From Flavobacterium sp. N2038 (GTDB lineage Bacteria; Bacteroidota; Bacteroidia; Flavobacteriales; Flavobacteriaceae), in contig NZ_CP110001.1 in assembly GCF_025947185.1 (NCBI RefSeq), forward strand, positions 1,054,001 to 1,118,000: 64,000 bases of DNA, read 5' to 3'. The notes under the pieces are model-generated. The model searched no databases. It was given only the letters and a program-made list of their open reading frames with translations, and was not told the DNA's origin. Made by a program: the position numbers and the translations under genes. Positions 43,684 through 52,910 of the stretch are shown here, in pieces. Each line of letters begins with the position of its first letter. Within the stretch, counting starts at the first letter, position 1.

Positions 43684-44289
43684 TTATCGAATGCTATCGT
43701 GCGAATGAGTTTGCGTGCCGTTATTCCATAAAGTAAGAATGTCTGTGGCAACAGCAGCACCACTACCTGCAGCGATCGCTAATTGACTTCTCCAGCCTGC
43801 TAAAGTTCCAATTACATAAATGCCATCGCTAACCTTGTGATCTTCGTTTTTAAGCTGAATACGCTGTTTCTCAGGAAGTGCTTTTTTATGCGGTTCGATA
43901 AATTGCATCAATCCTTCTATGTCAAATGTATTGGCAGAACCAATTCCAACAACGATATTTTTTGTTTGGTACGAGTTTTTATTAGTTATGACAGTAAACA
44001 AAGGATAAGAGCCTTCGATTTTTATCACTTTTTCATTTGAAATCTGTTCAATATGAGGATAAGCAGTGGCTAGATCCTGTGTGCTTTCTGTGAGTAATTC
44101 GGAGCCTAGTTTACCTGGAGTTATGCCATAAGCATTGTAGAAAATAGCTTCTTGTAATGAAGAATTTTTTTGATGTGTAAAAATTCCGATTTTCTTATCG
44201 GATACAAAAGCTTTGTTTTTAGCAGATCCCAGAACAAGCGCACATGACATTCCGGATACACCTCCGCCAATAATTAAAACGTCAAACAT
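43684..44289 (-). CDS. FAD-dependent oxidoreductase, thioredoxin-reductase-like, short
   Basis: 201 aa. The FAD-binding DVLIIGGGVSGMSCALVLGS is at the N-terminus, and the second FAD motif, VSDGIYVIGTLAGWRSQLAIA, near the C-terminus. It is about 100 residues shorter than thioredoxin reductase: the NAD(P)H domain and CxxC are missing, so it cannot be a standard TrxR. The partner or substrate is unknown. The 66-aa gene upstream ends exactly where this one begins. Confidence 0.78.
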   Translation of the reverse strand: MFDVLIIGGGVSGMSCALVLGSAKNKAFVSDKKIGIFTHQKNSSLQEAIFYNAYGITPGKLGSELLTESTQDLATAYPHIEQISNEKVIKIEGSYPLFTVITNKNSYQTKNIVVGIGSANTFDIEGLMQFIEPHKKALPEKQRIQLKNEDHKVSDGIYVIGTLAGWRSQLAIAAGSGAAVATDILTLWNNGTQTHSHDSIR

Positions 44290-44490
44290 TTATCTGCCGT
44301 TTGTTTTTTCTTCAATTCTTTTTGAAATTCTAAAAATCAAAAGAATCAAAACAGCGCAAAAAGAAGCGACGATTCCAATAAAAGCTACCATGCTGTCTCC
44401 TTGAAAAGGATTTTTGAAGTCTAATAGCGTAATATTAAAAACAATTAAAGCTAATGCTAAAAGCACTAAGATGGAAGTAAAGATTTTCAT
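44290..44490 (-). CDS. 66-aa two-helix membrane protein
   Basis: 66 aa. Two hydrophobic segments (about 4-22 and 35-53) and a basic tail, RISKRIEEKTNGR. Its stop directly abuts the start of the flavoprotein gene, so the two are an operon. No family recognised. Confidence 0.6.
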   Translation of the reverse strand: MKIFTSILVLLALALIVFNITLLDFKNPFQGDSMVAFIGIVASFCAVLILLIFRISKRIEEKTNGR

Positions 44491-44595
44491 AAGGTTGTTT
44501 TTTGTCTAAAAGATTTAAAATATAGCTTTTAAGAGAAAAATGTCTTAAAATTATATTTTTATAAATTTTATGGGGTAAAAGTATAAAAATAAATG

Positions 44596-45174
44596 TTAGA
44601 CAAACAAACCTTTAACATTAGCAGCGAATAATTTAACAGCAATAGCTAAAAGGATGACTCCAAATGTCTTGCGAACCACGCCAAGTCCGTTTTCTCCTAA
44701 TAAAGTTTCTATTTTCTTAGACGATTTTAAAACAATATATACCAATATAATGTTCAGTACAATAGCAATAATAATGTTAATGGTGTGAAATTGAGAACGA
44801 AGCGATAACAAAGTGGTCATTGTCCCGGCTCCGGCAATCAACGGAAAAGCTAAGGGTACAATAGAAGCAGATCCGGGTTCTTCGTCGCGATAAATTCGAA
44901 TTCCTAAAATCATTTCCAGAGCCAGAAAGAATAAAACAAACGAACCGGCAACGGCAAATGAGTGAACATCAATCCCGATAAGGTTAAGCAAACCTTCTCC
45001 AACAAAAAGAAAAACAATCATTATTAAACCGGCAACAATAGAAGCTTTTTCAGATTCGATATGGCCAACTTTTGCTCTTAAATTTACTATAATCGGAATT
45101 GATCCTACAATATCAATTACAGCAAAAAGCACCATTCCAACAGTGATAATTTCTTTAAAGTCGATTTCTAACAT
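44596..45174 (-). CDS. MarC-family integral membrane protein
   Basis: 192 aa, with six membrane helices. VLFAVIDIVGSIPIIVNLRA near the N-terminus and PLAFPLIAGAGTMTTLLSLR in the middle are MarC/UPF0056 signatures. The function is unresolved; early links to multiple antibiotic resistance were not upheld. The start is MLEIDFKE at 45174, preceded by a -7 box TACTTTTG (45216-45209); a longer frame to 45426 passes through this promoter. Confidence 0.88.
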   Translation of the reverse strand: MLEIDFKEIITVGMVLFAVIDIVGSIPIIVNLRAKVGHIESEKASIVAGLIMIVFLFVGEGLLNLIGIDVHSFAVAGSFVLFFLALEMILGIRIYRDEEPGSASIVPLAFPLIAGAGTMTTLLSLRSQFHTINIIIAIVLNIILVYIVLKSSKKIETLLGENGLGVVRKTFGVILLAIAVKLFAANVKGLFV

Positions 45175-45461
45175 ATAGTTCTGATTTTTAGCGATTAAAA
45201 ATTTGTTGCAAAAGTAGGTAATAAAGTTAGGTGATTTTTTGATACATTGTACTTTTGTTATAAAAACATCTATTTCGTGTACAAAATGTGATATTTGTAA
45301 CATTGTAATGTTTCTGTTGTTGATTTGGAGAAAAAAGGACCGTTTATTTTTGAACTTAATTATTTTGTTTTTGTATGATAAGTTGATGAAATCAAACGTT
45401 AAAAAATATAACTTACTGAAAATCAATTGTTAAATTTGTGGTAATCTAAAAAGAAACGGTT

Positions 45462-46250
45462 ATGAAAAAGATGATGTTTGTTATAGTTTTCTTGTGTTTG
45501 TTGTTTTCATTCAATAGTTCACAAGCCCAAATCTGGCAGCAAATTAAAAAAGCAGCGCAACAAAAAGATCAAAAAGGTAATGGCACCACTGCTGATCAAA
45601 ATGTAAGTATGGAAAATGCAGTTTTGGGTTATGGAAAGAATAAAGTTGATCCATCGGTTGTTCCAAATACGTATGTTTTTAACTGGAAGTATGTTATGGA
45701 GATTAAAGCCAATGAAGGTAAGGCAATGAATGCTGAATATTTTTTGGAACCAAATGCATCTTATTTTGGAATGAATATGTCACAGGGACAGGGACAAAAT
45801 ATGTTGATGATTATGGATGCGGGAAAAAATATTACGGTAACAGCTTTTGGAAATGGTAAAGAAAAAATGGCATCAGCATCAAAAATGCCTGATTATTCTG
45901 AAATGGCAAAGAAAGAAGGTGAGAAGTCAAAATTTACAATCAAAACATTGCCAAATAAAACTTTTCTGGGGTATAACTGCAAAGGGGTACAAATGACAAA
46001 TGATGAATATGATATTGTCTGTTATTATACAAGCGAGGCCAAAGTAAGTTTTGGAGATATGTTTAAAAAACAGAAAAATTGGAAAATGCCCGATGAGCTG
46101 GCTAATTACTTTAAACCCGACGACCGCACCTTGCTGATGGATATGACCATGAAAGATTTGAAGGGTAAAGGAAAAGTAACAACCATGAAATGCATAAGTC
46201 TGGAAAAAAGTGCTTATACCTTTAATAAAGCGGACTATAAGTTTATGTAG
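45462..46250 (+). CDS. DUF4412 secreted protein
   Basis: 262 aa. A signal peptide ends SSQAQ. A Gln/Lys-rich linker precedes a beta-rich domain with YVFNWKYVMEIKANEG, LPNKTFLGYNCKGVQMT and YDIVCYYTSEAKV, matching DUF4412, a LolA-like Bacteroidota family of unknown function. It is unusually rich in Met (MNMSQGQGQNMLMIMD). Periplasmic or lipid-binding roles are only guesses. Confidence 0.75.
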   Translation: MKKMMFVIVFLCLLFSFNSSQAQIWQQIKKAAQQKDQKGNGTTADQNVSMENAVLGYGKNKVDPSVVPNTYVFNWKYVMEIKANEGKAMNAEYFLEPNASYFGMNMSQGQGQNMLMIMDAGKNITVTAFGNGKEKMASASKMPDYSEMAKKEGEKSKFTIKTLPNKTFLGYNCKGVQMTNDEYDIVCYYTSEAKVSFGDMFKKQKNWKMPDELANYFKPDDRTLLMDMTMKDLKGKGKVTTMKCISLEKSAYTFNKADYKFM

Positions 46251-46328
46251 ATAAAATAGTAACATTCTAAATTAGTTTGCTTTAAGAACATATCTGTGAG
46301 AGTGATTTTTATTTCCTGAATCTTTAGT

Positions 46329-46336
46329 TACCTTTG
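46329..46336 (+). promoter_or_regulatory. -7 box almost touching the DUF3109 start
   Basis: TACCTTTG ends 4 bases before the ATG at 46341, so the transcript would begin at or next to the start codon (leaderless). Confidence 0.5.
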
Positions 46337-46340
46337 CAAA

Positions 46341-46910
46341 ATGTTTCAACTAGGAAAAACCATCGTATCCGAGGATATACTCGAAAAAGAATTTGTTTGT
46401 AATTTGTCAGCTTGCAAAGGAGCCTGTTGTGTCGACGGAGATGCCGGCGCGCCTTTGAATGAAGAAGAAACCAGAATTCTGGAAGAGATTTATCCAAAAG
46501 TTAAACCCTTTTTAAGAAAAGAGGGAATCGCCGCTATTGAAGCTCAGGGAACCTGGGTTAAAGGAACAGACGGCGATCTTGAGACAACCCTAATTGATAA
46601 TAAGGATTGTGCTTATGTTATTTTTGATGGCAAAACTGCACTTTGCGGAATTGAGCAAGCCTATAATCAGGGAATCGTAGACTGGAAAAAACCAGTGTCT
46701 TGTCATTTATACCCAATCCGTGTGAAAGACTTTACAGAATTTGCTGCGGTAAATTATGATAAATGGGATATTTGCGATGATGCCTGTTCTTTAGGAAAAG
46801 AATTGGAAGTTCCGGTATATAAATTTGTGAAAGAAGCTTTAATCCGCCGCTTTGGTCAGGATTGGTATCTGGAACTTGAAAAAGTAGCAGAAGAGCTTAA
46901 AAATTCTTAA
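46341..46910 (+). CDS. DUF3109 cysteine-cluster protein
   Basis: 189 aa. Conserved cysteines are in CNLSACKGACCVDGDAG, DCAYVIFDGKTALCGIEQA, VSCHLYPIRV and WDICDDACSLG. This is the YkgJ/DUF3109 pattern, probably binding zinc or an iron-sulfur cluster. The function is unknown. All the cysteines expected for the family seem present. Confidence 0.82.
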   Translation: MFQLGKTIVSEDILEKEFVCNLSACKGACCVDGDAGAPLNEEETRILEEIYPKVKPFLRKEGIAAIEAQGTWVKGTDGDLETTLIDNKDCAYVIFDGKTALCGIEQAYNQGIVDWKKPVSCHLYPIRVKDFTEFAAVNYDKWDICDDACSLGKELEVPVYKFVKEALIRRFGQDWYLELEKVAEELKNS

Positions 46911-47247
46911 AAATCTGCGCCACTTAGTGGGCTGGCAAAAGAAGGCGTTTTTTTCTCAAAAAAATAAAAGTCCGGACTCGAAAAAACTTTTAAAAACAAT
47001 TTAAAATTTCTTGCTTTTTATTTCAAAAAGTCTATATTTTACAGTCCTTGATGATGTAAATATGGGTTTTAAGTTGCTTATTTACAATTATTTAATTATT
47101 GTATGAAAAGTATTTCACTTTTTGGTGGTTGTTAAAAACTACATCGAATTGTGAATAAGTTTGACTTTCATTTTTGGTAGCAAATGACAATCTTTGTAGT
47201 CTACTGAATTAGTAAAATTTTCGGTAAAAAAATTAAATAAAACTGTC
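46911..47247. other. 337-base gap before nrdB
   Basis: No gene seen. A weak hairpin with CGCC/GGCG outer pairs and an inner CCACTTAGTGG (about 46919-46951), followed by T7, could end the DUF3109 transcript. The rest is AT-rich; AATCTTTG at 47190-47197 is the best -7 candidate for nrdB. I could not identify an NrdR box pair. Confidence 0.5.
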
Positions 47248-48225
47248 ATGTCACAAGTCGAACCAATATTACAAGAAAACAAAAATCGTTTCGTTATTTT
47301 TCCTATCAAACACCATGATATTTGGGAATGGTATAAAAAAATGGAAGCTAGTTTCTGGACTGCTGAAGAAATTGATTTGCACCAGGATTTGACAGACTGG
47401 AATAATAAATTAAGTGACGACGAAAGATATTTCATTAAACATATTCTGGCATTCTTTGCGGCTTCTGATGGAATCGTAAACGAAAATCTTGCGGAGAATT
47501 TTGTTAACGAAGTTCAATATGCAGAAGCTAAATTTTTCTACGGTTTCCAGATCATGATGGAAAATATTCATAGTGAAACTTATTCTCTATTAATAGATAC
47601 TTATGTTAAGGATGAAGCTGAAAAAGCAGAATTATTTAATGCTTTGGAAGTTTTTCCTGCAATTGGAAAAAAAGCAGAATGGGCTTTAAAATGGATCGAG
47701 TCAGATTCATTTGCTGAAAGACTTATTGCTTTTGCTGCAGTTGAAGGAATCTTTTTCTCAGGTGCTTTCTGTTCTATTTATTGGTTGAAAAAACGTGGAT
47801 TAATGCCAGGTTTAACATTCTCTAATGAATTGATCTCTCGTGATGAAGGTGTACACTGTGATTTTGCAGTTCACTTACATAACCACCATTTGGTTAACAA
47901 AGTTCCAAAAGACAGAATTAAAGAAATCATCGTAGATGCTTTAAATATCGAAAGAGAGTTTGTAACAGAATCTCTTCCGGTAAGTTTAATCGGAATGAAT
48001 GCGACTTTAATGACGCAATACTTAGAGTTTGTTGCAGACAGATTATTAGTAGAATTAGGTTGCGAGCGTGTGTATGGATCAGCGAATCCGTTTGATTTTA
48101 TGGACATGATCTCTCTTCAGGGAAAAACTAATTTCTTTGAAAAACGTGTTGCCGAGTATCAAAAATCAGGTGTGATGAACACAGACAGCGATGCTCAGAA
48201 AATTTCATTTGATGCAGATTTTTAG
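47248..48225 (+). CDS. nrdB: Ribonucleoside-diphosphate reductase beta chain, class Ia
   Basis: 325 aa. The di-iron tyrosyl-radical subunit. Ligands are in [20 protein letters not shown] and [10 protein letters not shown]. The radical tyrosine is probably in [11 protein letters not shown], and later ligands in [11 protein letters not shown] and DEGVHCDFA. The C-terminal FDADF tail is the docking peptide for NrdA. It resembles eukaryotic-type R2. It precedes nrdA by 263 bases containing several hairpins. Confidence 0.96.
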   Translation: MSQVEPILQENKNRFVIFPIKHHDIWEWYKKMEASFWTAEEIDLHQDLTDWNNKLSDDERYFIKHILAFFAASDGIVNENLAENFVNEVQYAEAKFFYGFQIMMENIHSETYSLLIDTYVKDEAEKAELFNALEVFPAIGKKAEWALKWIESDSFAERLIAFAAVEGIFFSGAFCSIYWLKKRGLMPGLTFSNELISRDEGVHCDFAVHLHNHHLVNKVPKDRIKEIIVDALNIEREFVTESLPVSLIGMNATLMTQYLEFVADRLLVELGCERVYGSANPFDFMDMISLQGKTNFFEKRVAEYQKSGVMNTDSDAQKISFDADF

Positions 48226-48238
48226 ACAACAAAAATAC

Positions 48239-48400
48239 TTTTAGCGCCTGCTCTTCAAGAGGTGCTAAAAAAAGATTAACGGAATATTTTAAGGTTGAAT
48301 CTCTATCCCCAAATCGCAGATTCAATAGCAATTTTTTACGAATTTAAATTCGGTTTTCGAATTTGAAACAAGTAACTATTGAGAATTTGGTAATTCTCAA
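48239..48400. repeat. Three hairpins between nrdB and nrdA
   Basis: TTTTAGCGCCT/AGGTGCTAAAA (48239-48270, one G-U), AAATTCG/CGAATTT (48346-48364) and TTGAGAATT-TGGT-AATTCTCAA (48379-48400). None ends in a T tract, so partial attenuation or RNA processing between the subunit genes is more likely than full termination. Confidence 0.5.
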
Positions 48401-48488
48401 AAAATAATTTTAAAACACGCAATGTTTAAGTGCCGGAAATCGTTTTTCCAGTGTCTTTCATTTTTTCAATAACTAAAATAGTAAGCTT

Positions 48489-50882
48489 ATGTATGTAGTA
48501 AAAAGAGATGGCCACAGAGAGCCCGTAATGTTTGATAAGATTACAGAAAGAATCAAAAAATTGTGTTACGGCTTGAATGAGCTCGTAGATCCGGTTAAGG
48601 TAGCGATGAGAGTTATCGAAGGATTGTATGATGGGGTTTCAACTTCTGAATTAGATAATCTTGCGGCAGAAACGGCGGCTTCTATGACTATTGCGCATCC
48701 TGATTATGCTCAATTGGCAGCTCGTGTAGCAATTTCAAATCTACATTCAAATACTAAAAAGTCGTTTTCTGAAACGATGAAAGATATGTACCATTACGTG
48801 AATCCAAGAAACGGTCAGGATGCACCGTTGATTTCGGATGAAGTATTTAAGGTGATTCAGGAAAACTCTGCTTTCTTAGATTCTCATATCATTTATACAA
48901 GAGATTTTAATTACGATTACTTTGGTTTCAAGACTTTAGAACGTTCTTATCTTCTTAAAATAAACGGAAAAATCGTAGAGCGTCCGCAACATATGTTAAT
49001 GCGTGTTTCTGTTGGTATTCACTTAGACGATTTAAAATCGGTAATTGAGACTTACGATTTAATGTCTAAAAAGTTCTTTACACATGCAACGCCAACGTTG
49101 TTTAATGCAGGAACTCCAAAACCTCAAATGTCTTCTTGTTTCCTTTTGGCTATGCAGGATGATAGTATTGATGGTATTTACGATACCTTGAAACAAACAG
49201 CAAAAATCTCGCAATCAGCGGGAGGAATTGGTCTTTCTATCCATAACGTTCGTGCAACGGGATCTTACATTCGTGGTACAAACGGAACTTCAAACGGAAT
49301 TGTTCCGATGTTGAGAGTTTTCAACGATACAGCTCGTTACGTTGATCAGGGTGGTGGAAAACGTAAAGGAAGTTTTGCGATTTATATCGAAACCTGGCAT
49401 GCTGACATCTTTGATTTCTTAGATTTAAAGAAAAATACAGGAAAAGAAGAAATGCGTGCAAGAGATTTATTCTTCGCTATGTGGACTTCAGATTTATTCA
49501 TGAAACGTGTTCAGGAAGATACAACATGGACCTTAATGTGTCCAAACGAGTGTCCTGGATTATATGATGTTTATGGAGATGAATTTGAAGCATTATATAC
49601 TGATTACGAATTTAGAGGAAAAGGAAGAAAAACGATCCGTGCTCGTGAATTATGGGAGAAAATCCTTGAATCACAAATCGAGACCGGAACACCATATATG
49701 TTGTACAAAGATGCGGCAAACCGTAAGTCAAACCACAAGAATTTAGGAACAATCCGTTCTTCTAATTTGTGTACAGAGATTATGGAATACACATCTAAAG
49801 ATGAAATTGCCGTTTGTAATCTTGCTTCGCTTTCATTACCAATGTTTGTTGAAAACGGAAAATTTGATCACGAAGCGCTTTATAATGTTACAAAACGTGT
49901 AACGCGAAACCTGAACAAAGTAATCGACAGAAACTATTATCCTGTAAAAGAAGCTGAAAACTCAAACATGCGTCACCGTCCGGTTGGATTAGGAGTACAA
50001 GGTTTAGCAGATGCTTTCATTATGTTGCGTATGCCGTTTACAAGTGATGAAGCTAAAGCTTTAAACCAGGAAATTTTCGAAACATTGTACTTCGCTGCTG
50101 TAACTGCTTCTATGGAAATGGCAAAAGAAGAAGGACCATATTCTACATTTGAAGGTTCTCCGATGTCTAAAGGAGAATTCCAATATAATATGTGGGGAAT
50201 GAAAGATGAAGAGTTATCCGGACGTTGGGACTGGGCTTCTTTAAGAAAAGAAGTTATGGAACATGGAGTTCGTAACTCATTATTAGTGGCGCCAATGCCA
50301 ACAGCTTCGACTTCACAAATTCTTGGAAACAACGAGGCTTTCGAACCATATACATCAAACATTTACACACGTCGTGTATTGTCTGGAGAATTCATCGTAG
50401 TAAACAAACACTTACTGGAAGATTTAGTAAAACTTGGTTTATGGAACGAAGAATTGAAGCAAGAAATTATGCGTCATAACGGATCTGTTCAGAATATTGA
50501 TATTATCCCACAAGACTTAAAAGATCTTTACAAAACAGTTTGGGAAATGTCGATGAAAGATATTATTGATATGTCTCGTCAAAGAGGGTATTTCATTGAT
50601 CAATCACAATCATTGAACTTGTTCATGCAGGATGCAAACTATTCTAAACTTACGTCAATGCACTTCTACGCTTGGCAGTCAGGTTTAAAAACAGGTATGT
50701 ATTACCTAAGAACAAAAGCGGCTGTTGATGCGATTAAATTCACATTAAACAACGATAAAAAAGAAGAAACAGCTCCGGCATTAGTTCAGGAAACTGAGGC
50801 AATCAGCGTTGAGGATTACAAAGCAATGTTGCTTAAAGCGCAAGCTGCAGGTCCTGAGGATTGTGAAATGTGTGGATCTTAA
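48489..50882 (+). CDS. nrdA: Ribonucleoside-diphosphate reductase alpha chain, class Ia
   Basis: 797 aa. The N-terminal ATP-cone (about 1-90; [17 protein letters not shown]) implies dATP feedback control. The catalytic barrel has the cysteine in MSSCFLLA, the N-x-C-x-E site in [31 protein letters not shown] and the paired radical-path tyrosines expected near the C-terminus. The final CEMCGS is the redox-active cysteine pair that is re-reduced by thioredoxin. Complete, with a terminator at 50941-50973. Confidence 0.97.
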   Translation: MYVVKRDGHREPVMFDKITERIKKLCYGLNELVDPVKVAMRVIEGLYDGVSTSELDNLAAETAASMTIAHPDYAQLAARVAISNLHSNTKKSFSETMKDMYHYVNPRNGQDAPLISDEVFKVIQENSAFLDSHIIYTRDFNYDYFGFKTLERSYLLKINGKIVERPQHMLMRVSVGIHLDDLKSVIETYDLMSKKFFTHATPTLFNAGTPKPQMSSCFLLAMQDDSIDGIYDTLKQTAKISQSAGGIGLSIHNVRATGSYIRGTNGTSNGIVPMLRVFNDTARYVDQGGGKRKGSFAIYIETWHADIFDFLDLKKNTGKEEMRARDLFFAMWTSDLFMKRVQEDTTWTLMCPNECPGLYDVYGDEFEALYTDYEFRGKGRKTIRARELWEKILESQIETGTPYMLYKDAANRKSNHKNLGTIRSSNLCTEIMEYTSKDEIAVCNLASLSLPMFVENGKFDHEALYNVTKRVTRNLNKVIDRNYYPVKEAENSNMRHRPVGLGVQGLADAFIMLRMPFTSDEAKALNQEIFETLYFAAVTASMEMAKEEGPYSTFEGSPMSKGEFQYNMWGMKDEELSGRWDWASLRKEVMEHGVRNSLLVAPMPTASTSQILGNNEAFEPYTSNIYTRRVLSGEFIVVNKHLLEDLVKLGLWNEELKQEIMRHNGSVQNIDIIPQDLKDLYKTVWEMSMKDIIDMSRQRGYFIDQSQSLNLFMQDANYSKLTSMHFYAWQSGLKTGMYYLRTKAAVDAIKFTLNNDKKEETAPALVQETEAISVEDYKAMLLKAQAAGPEDCEMCGS

Positions 50883-50940
50883 TTTTTTTTAGAGGAAAGA
50901 AAATAGAGTAAGGAAGAAAGACTTATTCTTTAATTTATAG

Positions 50941-50973
50941 AAAGCAGTTATTGTAATGATAGCTGCTTTTTTT
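50941..50973 (+). terminator. nrdA terminator
   Basis: AAAGCAG...CTGCTTT stem with a short T7 tract, about 60 bases after the stop. Confidence 0.75.
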
Positions 50974-51158
50974 GTTTAAAGTCATTGCGAGGAACCAAAC
51001 AATCATGGTAAAATAGGTTAGAGAATTTGATATGCAGTATGAAATTGCTTCGTCCTTATTGATTAATTGGAAGAAAGACGAGTGTTGGGATGATGTTTCA
51101 TTTCATGGTAAAATTTGATTAAATTTGTAATATTAATAACAGTGGTAATACTAAAAAT

Positions 51159-51365
51159 ATGGAAATCAAAAATTTGTCTAAATATAGTAATGCTGAAAAA
51201 ATTGTTTTAGCAGAGCAACTATGGGATAGTGTCTCTAAGAAAGATTTAGAGATTTTGGATGATGTTAAAAGAGAATTGGATAACCGTATTCAGAACTTAG
51301 AAGAAGGAAAAACAGAATTGTATACTTGGGATGAGGTTAAAGCTCATTTAAGATCGATTAGATAA
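51159..51365 (+). CDS. Addiction-module antitoxin-type protein (PF09720-like)
   Basis: 68 aa. KYSNAEKIVLAEQLWDSVSK and VKRELDNRIQNLEEGKTELYTWDEVKAHLR are the hallmarks of the short putative addiction-module component family (TIGR02574 type). It normally neutralises a RelE/ParE toxin encoded next door. Its stop overlaps the toxin ATG (TAATG). A -7 box TAAATTTG lies at 51120-51127. Here the toxin is frameshifted, so the antitoxin may be an orphan. Confidence 0.85.
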   Translation: MEIKNLSKYSNAEKIVLAEQLWDSVSKKDLEILDDVKRELDNRIQNLEEGKTELYTWDEVKAHLRSIR

Positions 51366-51663
51366 TGTATAGAATTCGTTTTGTAAAAGAAGCATTATTT
51401 GATATTGAAGATATTGTATTATGGTATGAAGAACAGAGAGTGGGACTTTCTTATGATTTTGAACTATGTTTGGAAGTAGGAGTCGATGAAATCTCAAGAA
51501 ATCCAGATGCTTTTCAAAAAAGTATAAAAATATAAAGATTAGATTTATATCAAGATTTCCTTATGGAATTCACTATCGATTTGAGAAAGATGAAATTATA
51601 ATCATCGGTATTTTTCATACCTCTCGTTCTCCAAAGAATTGGTCTAAAAGATTAAATTTATAA
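51365..51663 (+). pseudogene. RelE/ParE-type toxin with a -1 frameshift
   Basis: The first frame (51365-51535, 56 aa) reads MYRIRFVKEALFDIEDIVLW through NPDAFQKSIKI and stops. Adding one A to the A6 run at 51516-51521 restores a frame of about 99 aa through IKIRFISRFPYGIHYRF, IIIIGIFHTSRSPKNW and RLNL to a TAA at 51661. The restored protein has the full RelE/ParE plan, including the R-x-F-P-Y-x-I-x-Y and HTSRSP C-terminal strands. Without the second half, the toxin should be inactive. Confidence 0.8.
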
Positions 51664-51669
51664 ATAAAT

Positions 51670-51706
51670 CTAAGAACCTTAGCAACTCAGTACCTTAGAA
51701 TCTTAG
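51670..51706. repeat. Phased CTTAG/CTCAG repeat array
   Basis: CTAAGAACCTTAG, CAACTCAG, TACCTTAG and AATCTTAG follow at about 8-base steps. Same family as 21436-21605. Confidence 0.55.
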
Positions 51707-51817
51707 AAAAACTCAATTATAAATATCTCATTTTAAGTCTATATTTTTATATTATCATACAAAACCTGCTAAATTTGTTAAGAAATCCTTTTTTGTTTCA
51801 TAAAATGCAATCTTTTT

Positions 51818-51848
51818 TTTGGTGCGCTAAAAATAATTTATACATTCG
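51818..51848 (+). promoter_or_regulatory. Promoter of the aromatic amino-acid operon
   Basis: TTTG (51818-51821), a 19-base spacer and TACATTCG (51841-51848), near the ideal Bacteroidota spacing. Transcription should start about 25 bases before the leader peptide ATG. Confidence 0.7.
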
Positions 51849-51877
51849 CAGAGAATTTAAAACAAAACACAAACAAA

Positions 51878-51958
51878 ATGGCAAGTAACCGTTTTTATTT
51901 TAGCAACTCTTTTTATTTCTTCTTTAGTAGAAGTGAGGATTGTGCTATGGTTATTTGA
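51878..51958 (+). CDS. Phe/Tyr-rich leader peptide of the pheA operon
   Basis: 26 aa: MASNR, then FYFSNSFYFFFSR, then SEDCAMVI. Residues 6-16 hold six Phe and two Tyr. It lies between a good promoter and a rho-independent terminator immediately upstream of pheA. This is the arrangement of ribosome-mediated attenuators, where stalling at scarce codons changes RNA folding. The Phe bias fits the first gene being prephenate dehydratase, and the Tyr codons fit tyrA further down. Confidence 0.85.
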   Translation: MASNRFYFSNSFYFFFSRSEDCAMVI

Positions 51959-52019
51959 GATAAAATTTAAGACAAATAAAACTAATATACAATCCTGATG
52001 CAAATCAGGATTTTTTTTT
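51936..52019 (+). promoter_or_regulatory. Attenuator: antiterminator and terminator before pheA
   Basis: The terminator is AATCCTGAT-GCAA-ATCAGGATT (51991-52012) with a T9 tract ending at 52019, just before the pheA ATG. The segment AGGATTGT (51936-51943), in the last codons of the leader peptide, is the exact complement of ACAATCCT (51989-51996), which includes the terminator's 5' arm. The two pairings exclude each other. Confidence 0.8.
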
Positions 52020-52025
52020 GAATAT

Positions 52026-52853
52026 ATGACAACGAAAATTGCAATACAAGGTATAAAAGGATCATTTCATCATCAGGTAGTGAATGAGTATTTCGCTGAA
52101 AATGTGGAAATTGATGAATGTTTGTCTTTTGAAGAATTGGTTGATAGCCTGCTTTCCGGGAAATCAGATCAGGCGGTTATGGCAATCGAAAATTCAATTG
52201 CAGGGCCAATTATTCCGAATTATGCTTTGATTGATAAGAATAATTTGCACATCATTGGAGAACATTATTTAAGCATTCACCAAAATTTAATGGCTTTAAA
52301 AGGTCAGAAATTAGAAGACATAAAAGAAGTTCATTCGCACCCGATGGCCCTTTTACAATGTATGGATTATTTGAAACAGTTTCCGAATATCAAGCTGGTT
52401 GAAGATAAAGATACAGCCGAAACAGCAAGAAGAATTCAGGAAAAACAATTAACCGGAATTGCAGCAATAGGAAGTAAAGTAGCTTCAGAAATGTATGATT
52501 TGGAAATCATCGCGCCAGAAATTCAAACCATCAAAAACAATATGACTCGTTTTGTGATTATCAAAAAGCAAAATTCATTTTTGCCGGAAAATGAAATCAA
52601 CAGAGCATCAATCAAATTTGAATTAGATCATAAAAGAGGAAGTTTAGCAGCGGTTTTGAATGTAATGAGCGATTGCAAACTGAATTTGACAAAAATTCAA
52701 TCGCTTCCAAAAATAGAAACACCTTGGAAATATTCATTTTTCGTAGATGTGACATTTGATAAATACGAAGATTTTGCAAAAGCCAAAGCGTTATTAAACA
52801 TTATGGCGGAGTATTTTAAAGTATTAGGAGAATATAAGAATACTAAACCTTAA
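52026..52853 (+). CDS. pheA: Prephenate dehydratase
   Basis: 275 aa, monofunctional. It converts prephenate to phenylpyruvate. The periplasmic-binding-like catalytic region shows IAIQGIKGSFHHQVVNEYF, VMAIENSIAGPI, HSHPMALLQC and the NNMTRFVII motif with the catalytic T-R-F. A C-terminal ACT domain (about 200-272; RGSLAAVLNVMSDCKLNLTK) should bind Phe for feedback inhibition. First structural gene after the attenuator. Confidence 0.95.
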   Translation: MTTKIAIQGIKGSFHHQVVNEYFAENVEIDECLSFEELVDSLLSGKSDQAVMAIENSIAGPIIPNYALIDKNNLHIIGEHYLSIHQNLMALKGQKLEDIKEVHSHPMALLQCMDYLKQFPNIKLVEDKDTAETARRIQEKQLTGIAAIGSKVASEMYDLEIIAPEIQTIKNNMTRFVIIKKQNSFLPENEINRASIKFELDHKRGSLAAVLNVMSDCKLNLTKIQSLPKIETPWKYSFFVDVTFDKYEDFAKAKALLNIMAEYFKVLGEYKNTKP

Positions 52854-52910
52854 AAAAGGAAATTCCAATTTTTTTGAAATTCCAAATTCCAAAGGTTTGA
52901 AACAATAAAT

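Noticed and set aside
46911..47247. Possible cobalamin riboswitch or NrdR boxes upstream of nrdB.
   Set aside because: No B12-box-like conserved element or paired NrdR palindromes could be identified by eye.
51516..51522. Programmed -1 frameshift signal (AAAAAAG) in the toxin gene.
   Set aside because: The heptamer is not in the X-XXY-YYZ register of known slippery sites and no strong downstream stem is evident; simple mutation or sequencing error is more likely.
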